NCBI GenBank assembly: GCA_035511075.1
Contig: DATKFW010000034.1
Span: 52,283-116,282 of the forward strand
Origin: DATAUD01 sp035511075
Lineage (GTDB): Bacteria > Verrucomicrobiota > Verrucomicrobiia > Limisphaerales > Palsa-1400
Direction of reading: 5' to 3'
Length of the DNA: 64,000 bases
A program made the position numbers and the translations under genes. Under the pieces are notes generated by a model that did no database searches, had not been told where the DNA came from, and saw only the letters and a list, made by a program, of their open reading frames with translations. Shown piece by piece: positions 1 to 10,000 of this stretch (within the stretch, counting starts at the first letter, position 1; the number at the start of each line of letters is the position of its first letter).

Positions 1-827
1 ATGACGGCGTGGACATGGGAGCGACCTGGCTGGCTTCCAATTCCGATGGAACGATCACCCGCACTGGCGTCATGTCCTTTGGGGCGGCCGAGACCAACGG
101 CATCTCCGTTACCGACAGCACCAACTTCAATGACTCCACCGGGACGGTCTCATTCTGGATGCGCGCGGCCGTCAACAACAGCGCGGGCAGCGGAGCCTCG
201 ATTTTTTGCCGTCCCACCGGCACCGCCGCCGACGACTTTATACTCTATCAAGGCCCCGGAGCGCCGGGAAATCTGGATTTCCAAGCTCCCACCGGTTCAG
301 GCGTTTCGTTTGTTTCCTCGGCGGCGGTGGGCGATGACGACTGGCATTTCATCGCGCTGACCTTTGACCAATCGGCCTCTGGCGGCGTGGCCTTGTACAT
401 CGACGGGAATTTGGACACAACCAACGCCAATGGCGCTGCCTGGTCGTGGACGAGTGGGCAGCCCCTTCAGTTTGGTTACAGCTCGGACCCGACGTGGACC
501 GCCTACAACGGTTTGCTAAGCGACGTTCGCTATTACAGCACCAATTTGACAGCCAGTCAAATCAGCACAATCTTCAAAACCGGCGCGCTCGTGGACACGA
601 CCGACCTTCAGATGCTGTTCCAATTTGCTGCCCCTCCGGGCAACGGCTTTGTGCTCAGTTGGCTGGAAGGCTCCGCCATCCTGCAATCGGCGCCCACCCT
701 CCTGGGCCCTTGGTCGGATGTCAATGGGGCAACCTCGCCTTACACTATCGTTCCAGCGGAATCCCAACAGTTTTTCCGCTACAAGTACACGCCTCAATCA
801 TTGTTCAGCAACCCGTATTTGATGTAG
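1..827 (+). CDS. LamG-domain surface protein, C-terminal part (5' end outside window)
   Basis: The open frame is already running at the window edge, so the true start is upstream; the first in-frame GTG at 9 is not preceded by anything that makes it a start. The visible 270 residues form one LamG/concanavalin-like jelly roll, with the usual signatures 'TVSFWMRA', 'DDDWHFIALTFDQ', 'VALYIDGNL' and 'GLLSDVRYYSTNLTASQI'. A tail after about residue 210 reads 'LSWLEGSAILQSA', 'GPWSDVNGATSPYT', 'QQFFRYKY'. The same tail ends the LamG protein at 44076-46427. LamG folds bind carbohydrates or proteins outside the cell. The role is inferred; no catalytic domain is visible in this fragment. Confidence 0.75.
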   Translation, partial: DGVDMGATWLASNSDGTITRTGVMSFGAAETNGISVTDSTNFNDSTGTVSFWMRAAVNNSAGSGASIFCRPTGTAADDFILYQGPGAPGNLDFQAPTGSGVSFVSSAAVGDDDWHFIALTFDQSASGGVALYIDGNLDTTNANGAAWSWTSGQPLQFGYSSDPTWTAYNGLLSDVRYYSTNLTASQISTIFKTGALVDTTDLQMLFQFAAPPGNGFVLSWLEGSAILQSAPTLLGPWSDVNGATSPYTIVPAESQQFFRYKYTPQSLFSNPYLM

Positions 828-851
828 CTTGAGTTGGTTGGGTGAGTCAAC

Positions 852-3443
852 TCATGCCAGGGTCACGCGAAGCTGTTGGCCTTTGGCAAGGTGAAGATCC
901 GAAACGAACGTAATCAAGACGCGGCCATCTTCAATGCGCTTGCGGACACGCAGCTTCTTGCCGTCCAACTGCGCGTGAACCGAGGTTGGCGCGGCCGTCG
1001 CGGAAAGGGCCAAAGTTTTAAGGCGCAGTGTGCCCCACTTGATTTCGACGGTCGCCGTTTTGTTCCGCCCGGTTATCTTCTGCGTGAATGTGCCCCAGCC
1101 TTCGGCGCTGGTGAATGCGGCCCGGAAATCGTGCGGATTTACCCGTGGATCGAACGCAAGATAACCCTTCGGGCCATGATACTCGAAGCCGCACGCGGCA
1201 ATAAACACTCCATAACTGGCCATTGAGCGGGCGTAATGATCGCCGCATTCGACTTCGTTCCACGGATTGCGCCGCGAGGCGTGGTAACGATCATGCACCG
1301 CCCGCGCGACAGCCAGCCCTTCCATCGTCAGCCCCTCCCAAATCATGTGCCCGGCGGCCTGATACTCGAAGCCGTTCATGCACTCGTTGAAATAGCCCGC
1401 CGCCCACTCCGGGCCTTTGCCCCTGGCCTGCGCGTAATCCCAGTCGCGCCGCGGAAATGTGCACATCAGCAAACCCGCCTCCCCCGCCAGCGCGTACCAT
1501 CGTCCCGGCTTATAATTTTCGCGATACGGGCCCACGTCCGGTGAAAAATTGTAGCGCCAAAGCGATTGGAGCGCAGATACTGTTTCCTTGCGCGGGAGGA
1601 TGCGCGGCAGGCCGACTTGAAAGGCCCAGCTTTGTCCGAACACCTGGTCAATCTCGCAGCCCGTTCCCGAATTGATCGCGTCGAGGTGTTTTGGGTCAAC
1701 TTTGTCGATGAAATACTCGCCATCGAACAGTTGTCCGACGAGATTCTTCCGGCCCGTCTCAAGAATTCCCCGGCATTGAAGCGCGAACTCCGCGTCGCCG
1801 GCTTCATCGGCCATTTCCGCCGCCGCCGCCAGGGCCGCCAGATACAGCCCGCTCAACCACGCGACGGCCCCGAACCAATCAGTGTCAAGCGTATTGTGCT
1901 GATTGCCCTTGATGAGGCCGTCGCCGTCGCCGTCCTTGGCGATGAGCCATTGCGTGGCTCGCTTGATCCCGGGCCAGGTGCGTTCGAGAAATCCCGCGTC
2001 TGGCGCCATCTGATGTTCCCGCAACGCGCGCAAGATGGTCCCGGATTGTGCGTCCACGGCAGGGATGTTGTTGAACTCGCCCCGAAAATGAATCGCGCCA
2101 TCGGGCTGAAGGGCGATTCCGAAATCAATTTTCTCGCGTGTCGTGCGTTCCAGGTCGGGAAAAAGCCGCGCCGTCGCGTGGGCGTACTGATAAACGTGCC
2201 CGCAGGTCCCCTCGCAACAGCCGACACCCTCCCAACCGTAAAAACGCTCATTCGCAAAACGAAAGCAGGTCGAGGTGGCAAGTATTGAAGCGTTGAGAAA
2301 CGAGCGGTCCAGGAACCAAAACGGCAGCGTCGAATCATACCAGGTATCGCGCCACAACCGCGTGCCGCCCGCCAGCCGGTCGAACTGCTCCGCCACATAC
2401 TGCGCGACGCCGTGCGCCGAAGAAAACCGGGTGGCGTAATAACGCCCCGCTTTCTTCAACGGCCCGCCCAGCGAGAGATTCGGAAAATACCACGCCAGCA
2501 CGAATGTGACCAAAACCGGTTGCCCCGGCGCAAGCGTGAGTTTGCGGCCAAGCGCGCCGGACAATTTCCCGGTGAACGGCGCGGTCTCGTCGGCGCCGGC
2601 CTGGTCCGCACTGGCCCGCTCCGCGGGTTCGCCGAGCAACGCCAGGGCCATCGTGCCAAAATCCGGCAGTTCTTCCAGCGGCGCCGTCGGGCGACTCGCG
2701 GCCTTTTCCGCGGAGCAGAGCAAAGTTGTCAGGCCGACCTCACGCACGACACGATTGCGCAACAGCCCGTCCTCCGAGCGGTTGTTCAGGCATACGCCAT
2801 TTTCCAACTGACCGGAGAGCGTCGCCTCGACCGGCAAGGCGGAGGTGTTGCGCAGCGTGAATTGGAGAATCGTCGCGGGCAAACTGGAGTCGTCGGTGTT
2901 CAGGGGGATGAACGGCGAAAACGCTTCCAGCTTTACGGCCACCGGCACGCCGGCGTCGGCGTATTCCACCGTGCCAATCGGATATTCTCCGCGAAAAGCA
3001 ACCTCGGAAAACCCGGCGCCATCGAGCGTGCGGGTATCCGGCCCGATCGTCAGTGTGAATTGTTGCTGCAATGGCGAAGCCGGAGTCAGCGGCCTGGCAT
3101 AATGCTCCGACCCGGTTTGGATGGACTGATTGAAAATGTCCCAATGCCAAAGGCGCCCGTCGCCACCCAGATAAAGCTGCCCTGCCCCGATGCCGCCGAC
3201 CGGCATTCCGATAAATTTGAGGTCGCTGCCGCGCAAAATCTCCGGTGTGCCGCGTTCGAAAAGGGATTTCACCCATTCAGGCCGCAGCTTCTTGTCGGCC
3301 GGCACGAGATGTTCGAAGTCCGCCCGGGTGAACGGCCCGGCCATCACGGGCAGGCGTGAAAACGCCAGACCCAACGTCGTTGCCGCCGAGATTTTAAGAA
3401 ACTCCCTGCGATCCCAATGAGCCTTCGTGCTTCTATTGTTCAT
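852..3443 (-). CDS. Tat-exported GH116-family glycoside hydrolase (glucosylceramidase/beta-glucosidase type)
   Basis: Residues 10-40 carry a Tat signal ('DRREFLKISAATTLG'). The mature part opens with 'IGMPVGGIGAGQLYLGGDG' and 'LWHWDIFNQ', the N-terminal signature of GH116/DUF608 proteins. It continues into an (alpha/alpha)6-barrel with 'YGWEGVGCCEGTCGHVYQYA', 'DGDGDGLIKGNQHNTLDTDW' and 'GYFNECMNGFEYQAAGHMIWEG'. GH116 enzymes hydrolyse beta-glucosides or beta-xylosides; the substrate here is unknown. Length (863 residues) suits the family. The start at 3443 is preferred because its ATG overlaps the TGA of the upstream methyltransferase gene (ATGA), with GGAG just before it. An ATG at 3452 would add three residues. 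The product probably acts in the periplasm. Confidence 0.85.
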   Translation of the reverse strand: MNNRSTKAHWDRREFLKISAATTLGLAFSRLPVMAGPFTRADFEHLVPADKKLRPEWVKSLFERGTPEILRGSDLKFIGMPVGGIGAGQLYLGGDGRLWHWDIFNQSIQTGSEHYARPLTPASPLQQQFTLTIGPDTRTLDGAGFSEVAFRGEYPIGTVEYADAGVPVAVKLEAFSPFIPLNTDDSSLPATILQFTLRNTSALPVEATLSGQLENGVCLNNRSEDGLLRNRVVREVGLTTLLCSAEKAASRPTAPLEELPDFGTMALALLGEPAERASADQAGADETAPFTGKLSGALGRKLTLAPGQPVLVTFVLAWYFPNLSLGGPLKKAGRYYATRFSSAHGVAQYVAEQFDRLAGGTRLWRDTWYDSTLPFWFLDRSFLNASILATSTCFRFANERFYGWEGVGCCEGTCGHVYQYAHATARLFPDLERTTREKIDFGIALQPDGAIHFRGEFNNIPAVDAQSGTILRALREHQMAPDAGFLERTWPGIKRATQWLIAKDGDGDGLIKGNQHNTLDTDWFGAVAWLSGLYLAALAAAAEMADEAGDAEFALQCRGILETGRKNLVGQLFDGEYFIDKVDPKHLDAINSGTGCEIDQVFGQSWAFQVGLPRILPRKETVSALQSLWRYNFSPDVGPYRENYKPGRWYALAGEAGLLMCTFPRRDWDYAQARGKGPEWAAGYFNECMNGFEYQAAGHMIWEGLTMEGLAVARAVHDRYHASRRNPWNEVECGDHYARSMASYGVFIAACGFEYHGPKGYLAFDPRVNPHDFRAAFTSAEGWGTFTQKITGRNKTATVEIKWGTLRLKTLALSATAAPTSVHAQLDGKKLRVRKRIEDGRVLITFVSDLHLAKGQQLRVTLA

Positions 3444-4150
3444 GCTCCGCATTGTCGACGCCCCGCGCCGTAAAGAAAGTAGTGGTCAGTCTGGCGAATA
3501 TCGAAATGCCAGCCAAGGTCGCGCAATCGCCCGGTCAGGTCAGCGGGATCGTAGAAGATTTTGCAAACCTCGAACGTCCGCCCGTCATTGAGTCGGCGGC
3601 GCGCCACGGTTGCGGCCGGCTCCGGCAACTGGTGGTCAACGGCTGTCGAAGTCCGCTCGCGCCGGGAATCCACGAAGAACACGCGCCCGCCGGGAGCAAG
3701 GCACGAATGGACAAGCCGCCAAAACGCGGCGAACCGTTCCGGCGGAACATGAGACAGCCAGAAGCCGAAGAACACAGTGTCGAACTGCTCGTTCGGCTGC
3801 CACGCGAAGATGTCGGCCTCCACATAGTCAACAAGCGGTGAACCAAGGCGGGCGGCGTTGATGCCAAGCATCTCAGGCGAGCCGTCGAGCGCGGTCAGGT
3901 GAGAGGCGAATGCCAGCAGCTTCTCGCTCCAGATACCGGTACCGCAGGCCAACTCCAGGACGCGCCCCGCCGGACGGAATGCGGACAGTGCCGATGAAAC
4001 CATCGCGCCCTCCGCAAACCATTGGGCATTGAGAGCCGGGCCCCGGTCGTAGCGCCCCTGTCGCCACCACCACTGGTCATATTCGCCGACTCGTGCCCGG
4101 TAGTACTCAAGCTGCTGCCGCAGAGTCGTGGAGCTTTCTGTCGCTGTCAT
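3440..4150 (-). CDS. Class I SAM-dependent methyltransferase
   Basis: A 236-residue protein with the Rossmann-like methyltransferase fold. Motif I is 'VLELACGTGIWSEKL' (about residues 63-77), the acidic end of strand 2 is 'LTALDGSPEML', the next motif is 'YVEADIFAW', and 'LAPGGRVFFVDS' is the post-motif strand typical of methyltransf_11/25 proteins. It should use S-adenosylmethionine; the acceptor cannot be told from sequence. The gene lies upstream of, and overlaps by four bases (ATGA), the GH116 hydrolase, which suggests translational coupling. A link to glycoside metabolism is only inferred. Confidence 0.8.
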   Translation of the reverse strand: MTATESSTTLRQQLEYYRARVGEYDQWWWRQGRYDRGPALNAQWFAEGAMVSSALSAFRPAGRVLELACGTGIWSEKLLAFASHLTALDGSPEMLGINAARLGSPLVDYVEADIFAWQPNEQFDTVFFGFWLSHVPPERFAAFWRLVHSCLAPGGRVFFVDSRRERTSTAVDHQLPEPAATVARRRLNDGRTFEVCKIFYDPADLTGRLRDLGWHFDIRQTDHYFLYGAGRRQCGA

Positions 4151-4287
4151 CGCGTGATAGGTTTAGATAAGCCCTTTTGCGGTTGAGTTGCAATACCGCT
4201 GAAGTCACCGGCCATAAAATATGTTGGACACACTCACGGCTTCGTGATAACCCATCACCAATGGAAGCGTCCTTGATCCGAACACAC

Positions 4288-4458
4288 ATGAAAAAGCTCG
4301 TCGCAATACTTCTTCTGGCTGCGGTTTCGTGGGCTTTGGCCGGTACTCCGGCGCAAGCCGCCGAGGTCAATTCATCCGCCATGACTCTGGCCCACAAGCA
4401 CCATCACCACAAGAAACAGAAACACCACACAAAGGCCAGGAAGCACGTCACGGCATAA
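4288..4458 (+). CDS. Small exported His/Lys-rich peptide
   Basis: Encodes 56 residues: a clean Sec signal peptide ('MKKLVAILLLAAVSWALAG', cleavage near 'AQAAE') and a short mature part with the cluster 'HKHHHHKKQKHHTKARKH'. The start at 4288 is chosen because it puts the Lys-Lys n-region first; an in-frame ATG at 4261 would add nine residues. The mature peptide would be strongly basic and able to bind metal. It could be a periplasmic metal buffer or a polyanion binder, but this is inference from composition. A rho-independent terminator follows 41 bases after the stop, supporting a real transcript. Confidence 0.6.
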   Translation: MKKLVAILLLAAVSWALAGTPAQAAEVNSSAMTLAHKHHHHKKQKHHTKARKHVTA

Positions 4459-4499
4459 TCGCCTGGCGCCTTTAGAGGTCGCTCCGCATTTGCTTTAAG

Positions 4500-4532
4500 A
4501 AAGCCCCGCTTGCCAGGCTGCGGGGCTTTTTG
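4500..4532 (+). terminator. Rho-independent terminator between the His-rich peptide gene and ribBA
   Basis: A ten-base-pair stem AAAGCCCCGC/GCGGGGCTTT (4500-4509 and 4520-4529) with a ten-base loop runs into a T stretch. It ends only 17 bases before the ribBA start codon, leaving no room for a separate ribBA promoter between them. It may therefore act as an attenuator in the ribBA leader as well as the end of the small gene. Confidence 0.8.
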
Positions 4533-4548
4533 TCCACTTGCTCTGAAT

Positions 4549-5748
4549 ATGAAAAAAGCATTCGACTCCATTGAATCTGTCATTGCCGATGTCCGCAAAG
4601 GCAGGATGGTCGTGGCCGTCGATGACGCCGACCGTGAAAACGAGGGCGATCTCATCATGGCCGCCGAATGTGTCACCCCCGCCGCGGTCAATTTCATGGC
4701 CAGGCACGGGCGCGGGTTGATTTGTGTTCCGACCAGCTACGAGCGCTTGAAGCAGCTCGGCATCGAACAAATGGTCGTTCAAAACACCGAGAATTTCCGC
4801 ACCGATTTCCACGTCAGCGTCGATGCCGCTCGCGGCATCTCCACGGGCATCAGCGCCGCCGACCGCGCCCTGACCATCAAAATCATGGCCGACCCGACCG
4901 CTGTGCCCGAAGACCTCGTGCAACCGGGCCATGTCTTTCCACTCCGCGCCAAAGCCGGCGGCGTCCTGCAACGAGCCGGGCATACCGAAGCCGCGGTCGA
5001 TCTCGCCAAATTGGCCGGGCGGCGGGGCATTGGCATCGTTTGCGAGATCATGAGCGATGACGGTTCGATGGCCCGCCTGCCGGAACTGAAGCGCTTCGCC
5101 TCCAAACACAAATTGAAGCTTTGCACCATCGCCGACCTGATCCATTACCGCCGAACCCGCGAAAAACTCGTCGAGCGCATCGAAGTGGTGAAAATGCCCA
5201 CGGCCTACGGCGACTTTGATCTCTATCTTTACCGCTCGAAGCTCGACGGCCAGCATCACCTCGCGCTCGTAAAGGGCGAAGTGGCGGGGAAGGACAATGT
5301 CCTGGTGCGCGTCCACAGCGAATGCTTGACAGGCGACGTTTTTGGCTCGCGCCGCTGCGATTGCGGGCCGCAATTGCACCAGGCGATGCGCCTGATCGCC
5401 GCCGAGGGGCGCGGTGTCCTGGTTTACATGCGGCAGGAGGGACGCGGCATCGGGCTGCCTTCCAAGATCAAGGCTTACAAATTGCAGGAACGCGGCTACG
5501 ACACCGTCGAAGCCAATCTGAAGCTTGGCTTTGGCATGGACCTTCGCGAATACGGCCTCGGAGCGCAAATCCTGGTCGATCTGGGTCTGAAAACCATTTC
5601 ATTATTGACAAACAATCCGCGAAAGGTCGTCGGACTCGAGGGCTACGGTCTTGAAATCATCGAGCAACTCCCGATTAAAATCCGCCCCAATCCGCACAAC
5701 GAGAAGTATCTGGAAACCAAACGCAAGAAGTTGGGCCATTTGCTGTGA
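4549..5748 (+). CDS. ribBA: Bifunctional 3,4-dihydroxy-2-butanone-4-phosphate synthase / GTP cyclohydrolase II
   Basis: Starts both branches of riboflavin synthesis in the cytoplasm. The RibB half (about residues 1-205) has the acidic metal-binding loop 'DDADRENEGDLIMAAE', 'RHGRGLICVP' and 'RAGHTEAAVDLA'. The RibA half (about 206-399) has the zinc site 'HSECLTGDVFGSRRCDCG', the GTP-binding 'MRQEGRGIGL' and 'LTNNPRKV'. All key residues look intact and the length (399) is normal for fused RibBA. The start at 4549 fits the family's N-terminus ('MKKAFDSIESVIADVRKG'); no clear Shine-Dalgarno precedes it. ribH lies 6.3 kb downstream and ribF 24 kb away, so the pathway genes are scattered. I see no FMN-riboswitch (RFN) motif upstream. 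Confidence 0.97.
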   Translation: MKKAFDSIESVIADVRKGRMVVAVDDADRENEGDLIMAAECVTPAAVNFMARHGRGLICVPTSYERLKQLGIEQMVVQNTENFRTDFHVSVDAARGISTGISAADRALTIKIMADPTAVPEDLVQPGHVFPLRAKAGGVLQRAGHTEAAVDLAKLAGRRGIGIVCEIMSDDGSMARLPELKRFASKHKLKLCTIADLIHYRRTREKLVERIEVVKMPTAYGDFDLYLYRSKLDGQHHLALVKGEVAGKDNVLVRVHSECLTGDVFGSRRCDCGPQLHQAMRLIAAEGRGVLVYMRQEGRGIGLPSKIKAYKLQERGYDTVEANLKLGFGMDLREYGLGAQILVDLGLKTISLLTNNPRKVVGLEGYGLEIIEQLPIKIRPNPHNEKYLETKRKKLGHLL

Positions 5749-5959
5749 TAGCGCCGACGACGAGAGCCGCCTGCCGCCTCAATATTCGTGATGATTCAGA
5801 AAGATGCGAAATCCGGAAAATGCTTGACAATCAGAGTGGGGGACGATCTGTGAGGACTCCTGATAAATAGTATTGTCACTTCCGAGTCGGGCGCCTTCAA
5901 CCACTCCATACGCAAGAAATACTCCCCCTATCCCTGCTCCGGATATCGTGTTTGCTGAT

Positions 5960-6313
5960 TTAATTCCAATGCGCCCTTAGCCACACGACACCAAGCAGCA
6001 CCAGACTCGCTGCGACAAAAACATATGCCAGCCAATAAATGCGTCGATGCGTTCGATCTAGATGCGTCGGACCGATACTCCAAAACCGGCGCTGCTTGTA
6101 AAGAGGCAGCCGGGCGACAAAAAGCATGACAATACTTATTACGCCCACCCCCAATCCGACACCATAGAGCGCACGCAAGTCCCCAGCCTTCAGTCGTAAG
6201 ACAAGTGGAATCAAGATGCTCGCCAACAACCCGATTACGAGAGGCACGCCGGACATGCCCAAAAGGCACAGCCAGTCCCGAGGAACATACCAATCCGAGT
6301 CCCGCTTGTTCAC
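5960..6313 (-). CDS. Small three-helix membrane protein, unknown function
   Basis: About 117 residues with three hydrophobic segments: 'WLCLLGMSGVPLVIGLLASI', 'YGVGLGVGVISIVMLFVA' and 'WLAYVFVAASLVLLGVVW'. A basic loop ('KQRRFW...RTHRRI') lies between the second and third. I start it at GTG 6313 ('VNKRDSDWYVPRDW'). The open frame runs back to 6436, but that part overlaps the end of a broken sigma gene and looks non-coding. I do not recognise a family. It lies downstream of the truncated sigma factor on the same strand. Confidence 0.45.
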   Translation of the reverse strand: MNKRDSDWYVPRDWLCLLGMSGVPLVIGLLASILIPLVLRLKAGDLRALYGVGLGVGVISIVMLFVARLPLYKQRRFWSIGPTHLDRTHRRIYWLAYVFVAASLVLLGVVWLRAHWN

Positions 6314-6326
6314 GGAACAAATGTTA

Positions 6327-6938
6327 TCACCGACAGCACCCAGAATCAAGCTTCCGGCATGGAGTCGGCTTTGAGGAAGCGGCGATCGTGTTTGGCGATG
6401 TTCTTTCGCTGACGATCTCTGACCCTGCGCACTCACAATTGGAAAACCGATGGATTTCGGTCCGACAGTCGCACCAGAGAAAATTGCTCGTTGTCGTACA
6501 TACTGAAAGGGGCGATAATGTCCGCATTGTCAGCGCTCGGCGGGCGAGCACCTCCAGCGCATCGTTAATGCACAGCAACTGCGTGTCATCTACGTCGGCG
6601 GCAACCTCCAGAGAGTCCAAATCAACGCGTTCGGAGCCGGACCCACGTTTCTGCGCGTTCTTGCGGCGCGCGTTGTCAATCAGGATGCGGCGCATCGCCT
6701 CCGCTGCGGCGGCGAAGAAGTGAGCGCGACAGTCCCATTTATTATTTTCGCCGCCAGCCAGTCGCAGCCATGCCTCGTGAACCAGCGCAGTGGGCTGAAG
6801 CGTCTGCCCCGCGGCCTCGTGCGCCATCTTTTGCGCCGCGAGTCTGCGCAGTTCGTCATAGACGAGCGGTAGCAATTCCTCGGCGGCCTTAGAGTCGCCC
6901 TGATCCACCCGCGACAAAATGTGCGTGAACTCTGTCAC
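6327..6938 (-). pseudogene. Truncated ECF sigma factor (region 4 lost)
   Basis: The first 137 residues match the intact sigma factor at 10468-11040 closely ('LLPLVYDELRRLAAQKMAHE', 'GQTLQPTALVHEAWLRLAGG', 'FFAAAAEAMRRILIDNARRK'), covering region 2 of the PF07638/TIGR02999 group. After 'INDALEVLARR' (about 6540) similarity stops. The rest is a 66-residue tail rich in Thr, Ser and Cys with no helix-turn-helix. The expected 'LRFFTGLS...LGLSESTAKRYW' region 4 is absent in this frame, and I could not find it in the other minus-strand frames down to 6314. Without region 4 it cannot bind a -35 element in the normal way. It may be a dead remnant or a shortened regulator. Confidence 0.75.
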
Positions 6939-7019
6939 TTTTCCAGAATAAGGACGCGGAGGCTGAGGACAACACTAATTCTGATTATCAAGCAGCCTGT
7001 TGCTTTGCGACGCCGGAAA

Positions 7020-10000
7020 TCATTTTACGATAGTTGCTTCTTCTGCCTGCCACTTGGCGGCCTGGTCTTTGCTTGCGGCCTGCCACACTTTGGCTGTTTT
7101 ATCAAAACCGCCCGTGACAATCCTCTGGCCATCCGGGGAAAAAGCCGCGGACAAAACTCCGGCATCGTGCCCATGGAGAGTGAGGAGTTCCTTGCCACTG
7201 GCCGCATCCCACACCTTGGCCGTTTTATCACCGCCGGCGGTAACAATCCGCTGGCCGTCCGGGGAAAAGGCGGCAGAATGAACCGGGCCGCCGTGCCCAC
7301 GGAGAGTGAGGAGTTCTTTGCCGGTGGCCGCATCCCATACCTTGGCCGTTGCATCTCCACTGGCCGTGACAATCCGGAGCGCGTCGGGGGAGAAGGCCAC
7401 AGAGTTAAGCTGGTCGCCATGCCCCTTGAGGGTGAGGAGTTCCTTGCCGCTGGCCACCTCCCATACCGTGACCGTCTTGTCGATACTGCCCGTGACAAGC
7501 CGCTGGCCATCCGGGGAAAAGGCGAACGCGTTAACCAGATTGCTGTTTAAGTTAAAGGTGGAGAGTTCCTTGCCGCTGGATGCATCCCAGAACGTGGCCG
7601 TCGTGTTCGTGCCGGCCGTGAAAATCCGCTGGCCGTCCGGGGAAAAGTCCACACCGCAAACCAAGCCGCTGCGCCCCTTGAGGGTAAGGAGTTCCTTGCC
7701 GCTGGCTGCGTCCCACACCTTGGCCGTGTTGTCCTCGCTGGTCGCGATTCGTCGGCCGTCCGGTGAAAAGGCCCCAGCCAAACCCTTGAGAGTGAAGAGT
7801 TCTTTGCTGGTGGCCGCATCCCATACCTTGGCCGTCTTGTCGCTACTGCCCGTGAGAATCCGCTGGCCATCCGAGGAAAAAGCCACGCTGTAAACCAAGC
7901 CGCTGTGTCCCTTGAGGGTGGGCAGCTCCGTGCCGCTGGCCGCGTCCCACACTTTGGCCGTGTGATCCCAACTGCACGTGACAACCCGCTGGCCGTCTGG
8001 GGAGAAGGCCACACCACTGACCAAGCCGCCATGCCCCTTGAGAGTGAGGAGTTCCTTGCCGCTGGCCGCATCCCACACTTTGGCCGTGTTATCAAAACTG
8101 CCGGTGACAATCCGCTTGCTGTCCTGGGAAAAGGCGACTGACCAAACCTCGCCGTCATGGCCTTTGAGAGTGAGCAGTTCCTTGCCGCTGGCCGCATCCC
8201 ACACTTTGGATGTTTTATCCCGACTGCCGGTGACAATCCGCTGGCCGTCCGGAGAAAAAGCCATGGAGAAAATCCCGCCGCCGTGCCCCTTGAGGGTGAG
8301 CAACTCCTTGCCGCTGGCGGTCTCCCACACCTTGGCCGTGTTATCGTCACCATCCGTGGCAATCCTCTGGCCGTCCGGGGAAAAAGCGGCACATTGACCC
8401 GCGCCGCCATGCCCTTTGAGAGTGAGGAGTTCCTCGCCGCTGGCGGCATCCCACACCTTGGCCGTGTTATCAAAGCTGCCCGTGACAATCCGCTGGCCGT
8501 CCGGGGAAAAGGCCACAGACCAAACCCCAGCACCGTGCCCCTTGAGAGTGAGGAGTTCCTTGCCACTGGCCGCATCCCACACCTTGGCCGTGGTATCTTC
8601 ACTTCCCGTCGCGATGCGCTGGCCGTCCGGGGAAAAGGCCACGGACTCAACGGCAGTGCCGTTCCAGCCAACCCCGAGTCCATGCCCTTTGAGAGTGAGG
8701 AGTTCCTTGCCGCTGGCCGTGTCCCACACCTTAGCCGTGTTATCCCGGCTGCCCGTGACAATCCGCCGTCCGTCTGGGGAGAAGGCCACTGAAGTTACTG
8801 AATCCAGATGGCCGCGCAAGGTGGCCAAGGCCAGATGCGTTTGCCGCTCCCAATAATACCATTCAAAACCGCGCCTCGGAAACCCTTTGGTTTCCTCAAG
8901 CAGTTCCCGCACTCGGTCAACAGCGCCTTGATCCCACGCCTGGCCAGCCAAATTCATATCGGCGATGTAGAGGAGGTGATCTGCCTCAGCTTTCTCTGCT
9001 TCCGCCTTTTCTTTGCTGGCCTGCGCCGCTTTTCGCTGGCTCGCTTCGGCTATGGTGGCTTGCAATGCCTTGTCTCGCTCCACGCGAGTTTGACTCCAGC
9101 CCAGCGCAGCCAAGGCCAGTCCAGACACCAGTGCGACGACTACTGCCACGCCAGCGCCGAATGCCAGTTTGTTTCGATGGAACGCTTTCTGGAAGCGATA
9201 AGCAGCGCTAGGCGGGCGGGCGGTGATGGGTTCGTTTTCCAAGTGGCGCTTGAGGTCCGCCGCGAGGCCGTTGGCGGTTTCGTAGCGGCGGGTGCGGTCT
9301 TTTTCCAACGCTTTCATGACGATCCAGTCGAGGTCGCCACGCACCATGTTGACCAGACCAAGCGATTCGACTTTCCGATGTTTCGCGATCTCCGTCAAAT
9401 CGGGGCCCTGCATCGTGCTCAAGCACGTTGAGGGTCGCGCCGGTTCCTGTTCGCGAATGGTGCGGCGGATTTCGTCGAGGCCGGCTTGCAACAATTCTTT
9501 GGCGTTGAAAGGAGTTTGGCCGGTAAGTAATTCGTAGAGCAAGACGCCCAGGCTGTAGATGTCGCTACGGGTGTCGATATCGAGCGCGCTCATCTCCGCT
9601 TGTTCGGGACTCATGTAAGCTGGCGTCCCGATAAACTGTTCGAAGGCGGTGAAAAGAGTCTGGTCGGTCAATTTGCCAGACGTCGCTTTGGCGATGCCAA
9701 AATCGATCACCTTTGGAACCGGCACGCCGTCGTGCATGGTGACAAGGATGTTGGAGGGCTTGATATCGCGATGGATGATGCCTTTTTGGTGCGCGTGTTG
9801 AATGGCGCGGCAAACTTGAATGAAAAGATCGACGCGTTCGCGGGTGGAGAGGTTGTTCTGGTCGCAGTAGTCGGTGATTTTGATGCCGCGCACCAGTTCC
9901 ATGACGAAGTAGGGGCGGCCTGTGTCTGTGGCTCCGGCGTCGAGGACTTTGGCGATGTTGGGATGGTCCATCATGGCGAGGGCCTGACGTTCGGCCTCGA

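Noticed and set aside
2412..3359. 315-codon plus-strand open frame over the GH116 gene
   Set aside because: Arg-rich, no domain, and antisense to a clear family member.
7050..8819. Regular repeats resembling a CRISPR array
   Set aside because: The period is about 126 bases, the repeats are in frame and code for WD40 units, and there are no short spacers or cas genes.
7025..8856. Chains of open frames in other phases of the WD40 array
   Set aside because: They arise because the repeat unit is a multiple of three without stops in other phases; only the 1125-residue frame has kinase and propeller motifs.
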